From assembly GCF_029892045.1 (NCBI RefSeq), contig NZ_CP120368.1, positions 2,540,001 to 2,604,000 on the forward strand: a stretch of 64,000 bases of DNA, written 5' to 3'. Position numbers and translations under genes: made by a program. Shown in pieces: positions 60,852 through 64,000 of the stretch (within the stretch, counting starts at the first letter, position 1; every line of letters starts with the position of its first letter). This DNA comes from Sinorhizobium numidicum (GTDB lineage Bacteria; Pseudomonadota; Alphaproteobacteria; Rhizobiales; Rhizobiaceae). The notes below the pieces were generated by a model. That model searched no databases and was not told the origin of the DNA. It saw only the letters and a program-made list of their open reading frames with translations.

Positions 60852-62849
60852 ATGGCCGATCGCAACTTCACCGTCATCGAAAACGAATGGATCACCCTCA
60901 AGGATGGGACGCGGCTTGCCGCGCGCATCTGGATGCCCGAGGGCACCGAGCAGAGCCCGGTACCGGCGGTGCTCGAATACCTGCCCTATCGCAAGCGCGA
61001 CGGCACCTGCGCCCGCGATGAGTCCACCTACCCCGTTTTTGCCGCTGCCGGTATCGCCGGCGTTCGCGTCGATATCCGCGGCTCCGGCGAATCCGAAGGC
61101 GTGATCGACGGCGAATATACGCCGCGCGAACTGTCCGATGGCTGCGAGATCATCGAATGGATCGCGGCGCAGCCCTGGTCCAACGGCAAAGTCGGCATGA
61201 TGGGGATTTCCTGGGGCGGCTTCAACTGCCTGCAGGTGGCCGCCCTCAAGCCGCCGGCGCTGAAGGCCGTGGTCTCGATCGCCTCGACCGTCGATCGCTA
61301 CAATGACGACATCCATTACAAGAACGGCTGCCACCTCTCGGCGCAACTCTCCTGGGCGGCGACCATGCTCGCCTACCAGTCGCGCTCGCCCGATCCCGAA
61401 CTCGTCGGCGACCGCTGGCGGGAGATGTGGCTGGAGCGGTTGGAGAACGAGCCTTTCTTCCTGGAGAAATGGCTCGAACATCAGCGCCGCGATGATTTCT
61501 GGCGCCACGGCTCGATATGCGAGGATTTCGACGGCTTTCCGATCCCCGCGCTGGTCATAGCCGGCTGGGCGGACGGCTATCGCAATACGCCGATCAAGGC
61601 GCTCGAAGGCTTGCGCAGCAAGGCCAAGGCGCTGATCGGCCCCTGGGTTCACAAATACCCGCATTTTGCCTGGCCGAAGCCGCGGGCGGATTTCCACAAC
61701 GAAGCGATCCGCTGGTGGAACCGCTGGCTGCGCGACGAGAAAACCGATGCGGACCAGCTGCCGCAGATGCGCGCCTATATTCTCGACGGGCCAAGACCCG
61801 CGCTCCGGCGCGAGGCAGACCCCGGCCGGTGGATCGCCAAGGATGTCTGGTCGGCGCCCGAGATGCGCAGCTTCTCGGTCACGGGCGATGGCCACCTCAG
61901 CGCCGCCGCTTCTTTCGCGAAAGGGACCGGCGACGTCTATCTGCGGTCGCCGCTCGACACCGGCACCGCCGCCGGCGAATACTTCACGCTGAAGCCTGAT
62001 GCGGAAATGGCGGGCGACCAGCGCATCGACGACGCGGGCTCGCTCACGTTCGAGACGCATCCCTTGCTTGAAGCAGAGGATTATCTCGGACAGCCGGCCG
62101 TCAGCCTCGACGTGTCCTGCAGTGCTGACACGGCCAACCTCGTCGCACGGCTCGTCGATATCCACCCCGACGGCACGGCGACGCGCGTCGCCTTCGGCGT
62201 CCTCAACCTCGCCCATCGCAACGGCAATGCGAAACCGCTGCCGATGGAGAAAAACCGGAAGACGCGCGTCACGCTGGTGCTCGACGCCTGCGGCTATCGC
62301 TTCCGCCCGGGTCACCGTATCCGGCTGTCGCTGTCGACCTCCTACTGGCCGATGATCCTGCCGCCGCCGACCGATCCCGGCCTGACGATCGACACCGCCA
62401 GCCTATCGCTGTCGCTGCCGCTCCTCGGCGACCACCGCGAAATCGTCGTGCCGCAGCCGGCAAATCCCGATCCGCTGCCCCACTATATCGAGCATTCGCC
62501 GCCGGTGACGCACCGGACGGTCGAACGCGATATGACGAAGGGCGTGACCCACTATCGGATCTACGAAGACACCGGGCTCGTAGAACATCCCGGCACCGGC
62601 AATGCGACTCAGGATATCCGCGACGAAACCTGGTCGATCGCGCCTGGCGATCCGCATTCGATGGCGGGCCTTTCCACCTGGACCTGCATCGCGCGCCGCG
62701 GCCGCCAGTCGGTCAAGACCGTCTCGACCTCGCGGTTGGCCTGCACGGCAGCCGAATGGATCACCTCGGCAAAAGTCGAGGCTTTCGAGGGCGAAGAGAA
62801 GATTTTCGAGAAGTCCTTCGAAAAGCGCATCAGGCGCGATCTGATGTAG
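60852..62849 (+). CDS. CocE/NonD-type (X-Pro dipeptidyl-peptidase-like, S15) hydrolase
   Basis: A 665-residue alpha/beta hydrolase with the S15 domain and the C-terminal jelly-roll domain. The nucleophile is Ser120 (MGISWGGFN), with the expected Asp and His in GWADGYRN and GPWVHKYPH. Members cleave esters or amides such as acyl esters, proline peptides or beta-lactam side chains. ATG at 60852 follows GGGGAGGCGGG; earlier in-frame starts overlap the binding protein stop. No signal peptide is seen, so it acts inside the cell on what the importer delivers. Confidence 0.85.
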   Translation: MADRNFTVIENEWITLKDGTRLAARIWMPEGTEQSPVPAVLEYLPYRKRDGTCARDESTYPVFAAAGIAGVRVDIRGSGESEGVIDGEYTPRELSDGCEIIEWIAAQPWSNGKVGMMGISWGGFNCLQVAALKPPALKAVVSIASTVDRYNDDIHYKNGCHLSAQLSWAATMLAYQSRSPDPELVGDRWREMWLERLENEPFFLEKWLEHQRRDDFWRHGSICEDFDGFPIPALVIAGWADGYRNTPIKALEGLRSKAKALIGPWVHKYPHFAWPKPRADFHNEAIRWWNRWLRDEKTDADQLPQMRAYILDGPRPALRREADPGRWIAKDVWSAPEMRSFSVTGDGHLSAAASFAKGTGDVYLRSPLDTGTAAGEYFTLKPDAEMAGDQRIDDAGSLTFETHPLLEAEDYLGQPAVSLDVSCSADTANLVARLVDIHPDGTATRVAFGVLNLAHRNGNAKPLPMEKNRKTRVTLVLDACGYRFRPGHRIRLSLSTSYWPMILPPPTDPGLTIDTASLSLSLPLLGDHREIVVPQPANPDPLPHYIEHSPPVTHRTVERDMTKGVTHYRIYEDTGLVEHPGTGNATQDIRDETWSIAPGDPHSMAGLSTWTCIARRGRQSVKTVSTSRLACTAAEWITSAKVEAFEGEEKIFEKSFEKRIRRDLM

Positions 62850-62884
62850 GCGATCAGATGGCGCGGATCGCTCATCCCGCTCAC

Positions 62885-63010
62885 CCAACTGCCCCTCACC
62901 TCAACCCTCTCCCAAACGGGGGAGAGGAGACGAGGTCGCCGGTGAAGAGTGGAGTTGAAGGAGCGGGTCCGGCCGCTACAGTGTCCCCTCTCCCCGCCTA
63001 TAGGGAGAGG
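62885..63010. repeat. Cluster of short palindromic intergenic repeats (RIME-like)
   Basis: Two palindromic blocks lie here: CCCTCTCCC with GGGGGAGAGG (62910-62934), and CCTCTCCCCGCC with TAGGGAGAGG (62986-63010). They belong to the same mosaic type as those at 48373 and 49664. With copy D of the hairpin repeat they fill the 311-base gap 62850-63160, which has no gene. Confidence 0.6.
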
Positions 63011-63024
63011 GCTACTGCATGTAT

Positions 63025-63118
63025 CTTTAAATCGGAGCCGATTTAAGGACAAAAACATGCAGCAATTCAAAGTGCTACAGCGACCTTTGTGCGTCTGAAA
63101 AGACGCACGGCGCTGTAG
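63025..63118 (-). repeat. Hairpin intergenic repeat, copy D
   Basis: The best-preserved copy. TTAAATCGG-AG-CCGATTTAA is a perfect 9-bp palindrome (63027-63046). The far end has the perfect 8-bp stem GTGCGTCT-GAAA-AGACGCAC, within outer arms CTACAGCG and CGCTGTAG. It has the same orientation as copy C. Confidence 0.88.
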
Positions 63119-63160
63119 GGTGAGGGCAATCCGAACAAGTCCACCGTGCCTCATTCCCAC

Positions 63161-63559
63161 CTACACGGGGCTCAGCGTCTTCAGCGCTTCAAGCGCCCGC
63201 TCGGCATCTGCCGCTGGCACGAAAATGTGGTCGTGGTAAAAGGCGGCGACGACATTGGCGCTGACGCTGGCGCTGGTCAGCGCTTCCGAAACTGCCGCTG
63301 TCAGGCCGACGGCCTCGAGCGCTGAATGAACGCTGAGCGTGATAAGCCGCAGGACCGGCCCATAAGGAAGCCCGGCCTCATCCGCCCGCCATCTTTCGAG
63401 GATAAGCGTCAGGCCTTCAGCTTCACGGAAAGTGCCGATCGGCTCAAGTGCAAGCCAGGGCGCGGCGTCGCCCTCTACCGTGCAGTAGACGTATTCGCCT
63501 TCGCGCAGAATCGGGTTCATCTCCGCCAGCAGGCGGGCGAGATCGGTTTCTCCACTCAT
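63161..63559 (-). CDS. ACT-domain protein
   Basis: A 132-residue protein made of two ACT-like halves (LALEPIGTFREAEGLTLILERW and LITLSVHSALEAVGLTAAVSEAL). ACT domains bind amino acids or similar small ligands; stand-alone members of this size are common and uncharacterised. It is 13 bases downstream of the alpha/beta hydrolase gene and probably co-transcribed with it. Confidence 0.75.
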   Translation of the reverse strand: MSGETDLARLLAEMNPILREGEYVYCTVEGDAAPWLALEPIGTFREAEGLTLILERWRADEAGLPYGPVLRLITLSVHSALEAVGLTAAVSEALTSASVSANVVAAFYHDHIFVPAADAERALEALKTLSPV

Positions 63560-63572
63560 TTCTTGCCGCTCC

Positions 63573-64000
63573 TCATGCTGTCCCTACCAGTCGCGCCACG
63601 CCATGGACGAGATGATAGAATCCTTCCCTTGCGCCGGGACTCATATGCCGCGCCCTCAGCCAGGCATGGATCATCTGCGGTTCCTCGCGAAAGGTGACGT
63701 CGACCCCCGCTTGCGCGAGCCGCGCGGCGTAGGTACGCGCGTCGTCCCGCAAGGGATCAAAATGCGCGCCGGTGATGTAGGCCGGTGGCAGTCCGGAAAG
63801 ATCGTCGGCTTTCAAGGGACAGGCGAACACGTTGCCCGCGGGCGCCTTCAGCACCTCACGGTAGTAGCCGACATCACCCGTCGAAAGTCCCGGCGCTTCC
63901 GCCATCTCCACATAAGAGCCGCCGACGAGATCGCCGCCGAGGCCGGGATAGATCAGCACTTGGCCGACGACGCCGGAAAGCCCCTCGGCCCTCGCCTTGA
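63573..64000 (-). CDS. Alpha/beta hydrolase, C-terminal part (cut by window end)
   Basis: The 142 residues visible are the C-terminal half of an HSL-type lipase/esterase: QVLIYPGLGGD, then LKADDLSGLPPAYITGAHFDPLRDD, which carries the usual acid residue, and QMIHAWLRAR with the catalytic His. The frame runs out of the window at 64000 without a start, so the nucleophile Ser region is missing. The family acts on short acyl esters; the ligand is unknown. Confidence 0.8.
   Translation of the reverse strand, partial: KARAEGLSGVVGQVLIYPGLGGDLVGGSYVEMAEAPGLSTGDVGYYREVLKAPAGNVFACPLKADDLSGLPPAYITGAHFDPLRDDARTYAARLAQAGVDVTFREEPQMIHAWLRARHMSPGAREGFYHLVHGVARLVGTA

Overview
The window looks like a piece of a Sinorhizobium/Ensifer-type rhizobial genome (alphaproteobacterium, high GC, possibly a megaplasmid or chromid). 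The reasons are an erythritol catabolic gene set of the Brucella/Rhizobium type, a type II lumazine synthase behind an FMN riboswitch, short mosaic intergenic palindromes, and a dense series of ABC uptake systems each paired with catabolic genes and a local regulator. I see no rRNA, tRNA, CRISPR array, phage or transposase gene. About 54 protein genes cover nearly all of the sequence.

Layout. 0.2-6.7 kb (minus): iron-dependent alcohol dehydrogenase, aldehyde dehydrogenase, glutamine-synthetase-like ligase, amino acid/amine permease and an N-formylglutamate-amidohydrolase-like enzyme, probably an amine utilisation set. 6.9-11.9 kb (plus): RpiR-type regulator and a complete iron/polyamine-type ABC importer. 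11.95-12.7 kb: promoter, FMN riboswitch and ribH2. 12.9-16.3 kb: AraC-type regulator and TonB-dependent siderophore receptor. 16.4-17.6 kb: LtrA-like membrane protein. 17.8-35.7 kb (minus): one continuous erythritol/polyol island, with regulator EryD, a five-gene ABC importer, erythritol kinase EryA, dehydrogenase EryB, EryC, the tetrose-phosphate isomerases (TpiA/RpiB homologues), regulator EryR, and extra aldolase, kinase, hydroxyacid dehydrogenase and HAD genes.

36.1-43.4 kb (minus): a tight six-gene operon that resembles histidine utilisation but is not. It has a histidine-ammonia-lyase homologue without the MIO tripeptide, a urocanate-hydratase homologue without the catalytic Cys, a DUF917 protein, a hydantoinase-like and an N-carbamoyl-amino-acid-hydrolase-like enzyme, and a TfoX-domain protein. 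This is the gene complement expected for degradation of ergothioneine to glutamate, and it is the most interesting feature of the window. A LysR-type regulator with two tandem DNA-binding domains is divergent to it. 44.8-52.7 kb: a carnitine-to-betaine set (GlxA/AraC regulator, BKACE, carnitine dehydrogenase-thioesterase fusion) with acyl-CoA dehydrogenase, NDP-forming CoA ligase and CaiD-like hydratase that could feed gamma-butyrobetaine or crotonobetaine into it. Side by side these make a trimethylammonium-compound island.

53.1-62.8 kb: a peptide-type ABC importer with two paralogous binding proteins, an XRE-type regulator with four exactly phased 10-bp repeats at its promoter, and a CocE/NonD-type hydrolase. 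63.2-64.0 kb: an ACT-domain protein and an alpha/beta hydrolase cut by the window end. Four copies of a ~93-bp hairpin repeat lie in the window; one supplies the start codon and first residues of the siderophore receptor.
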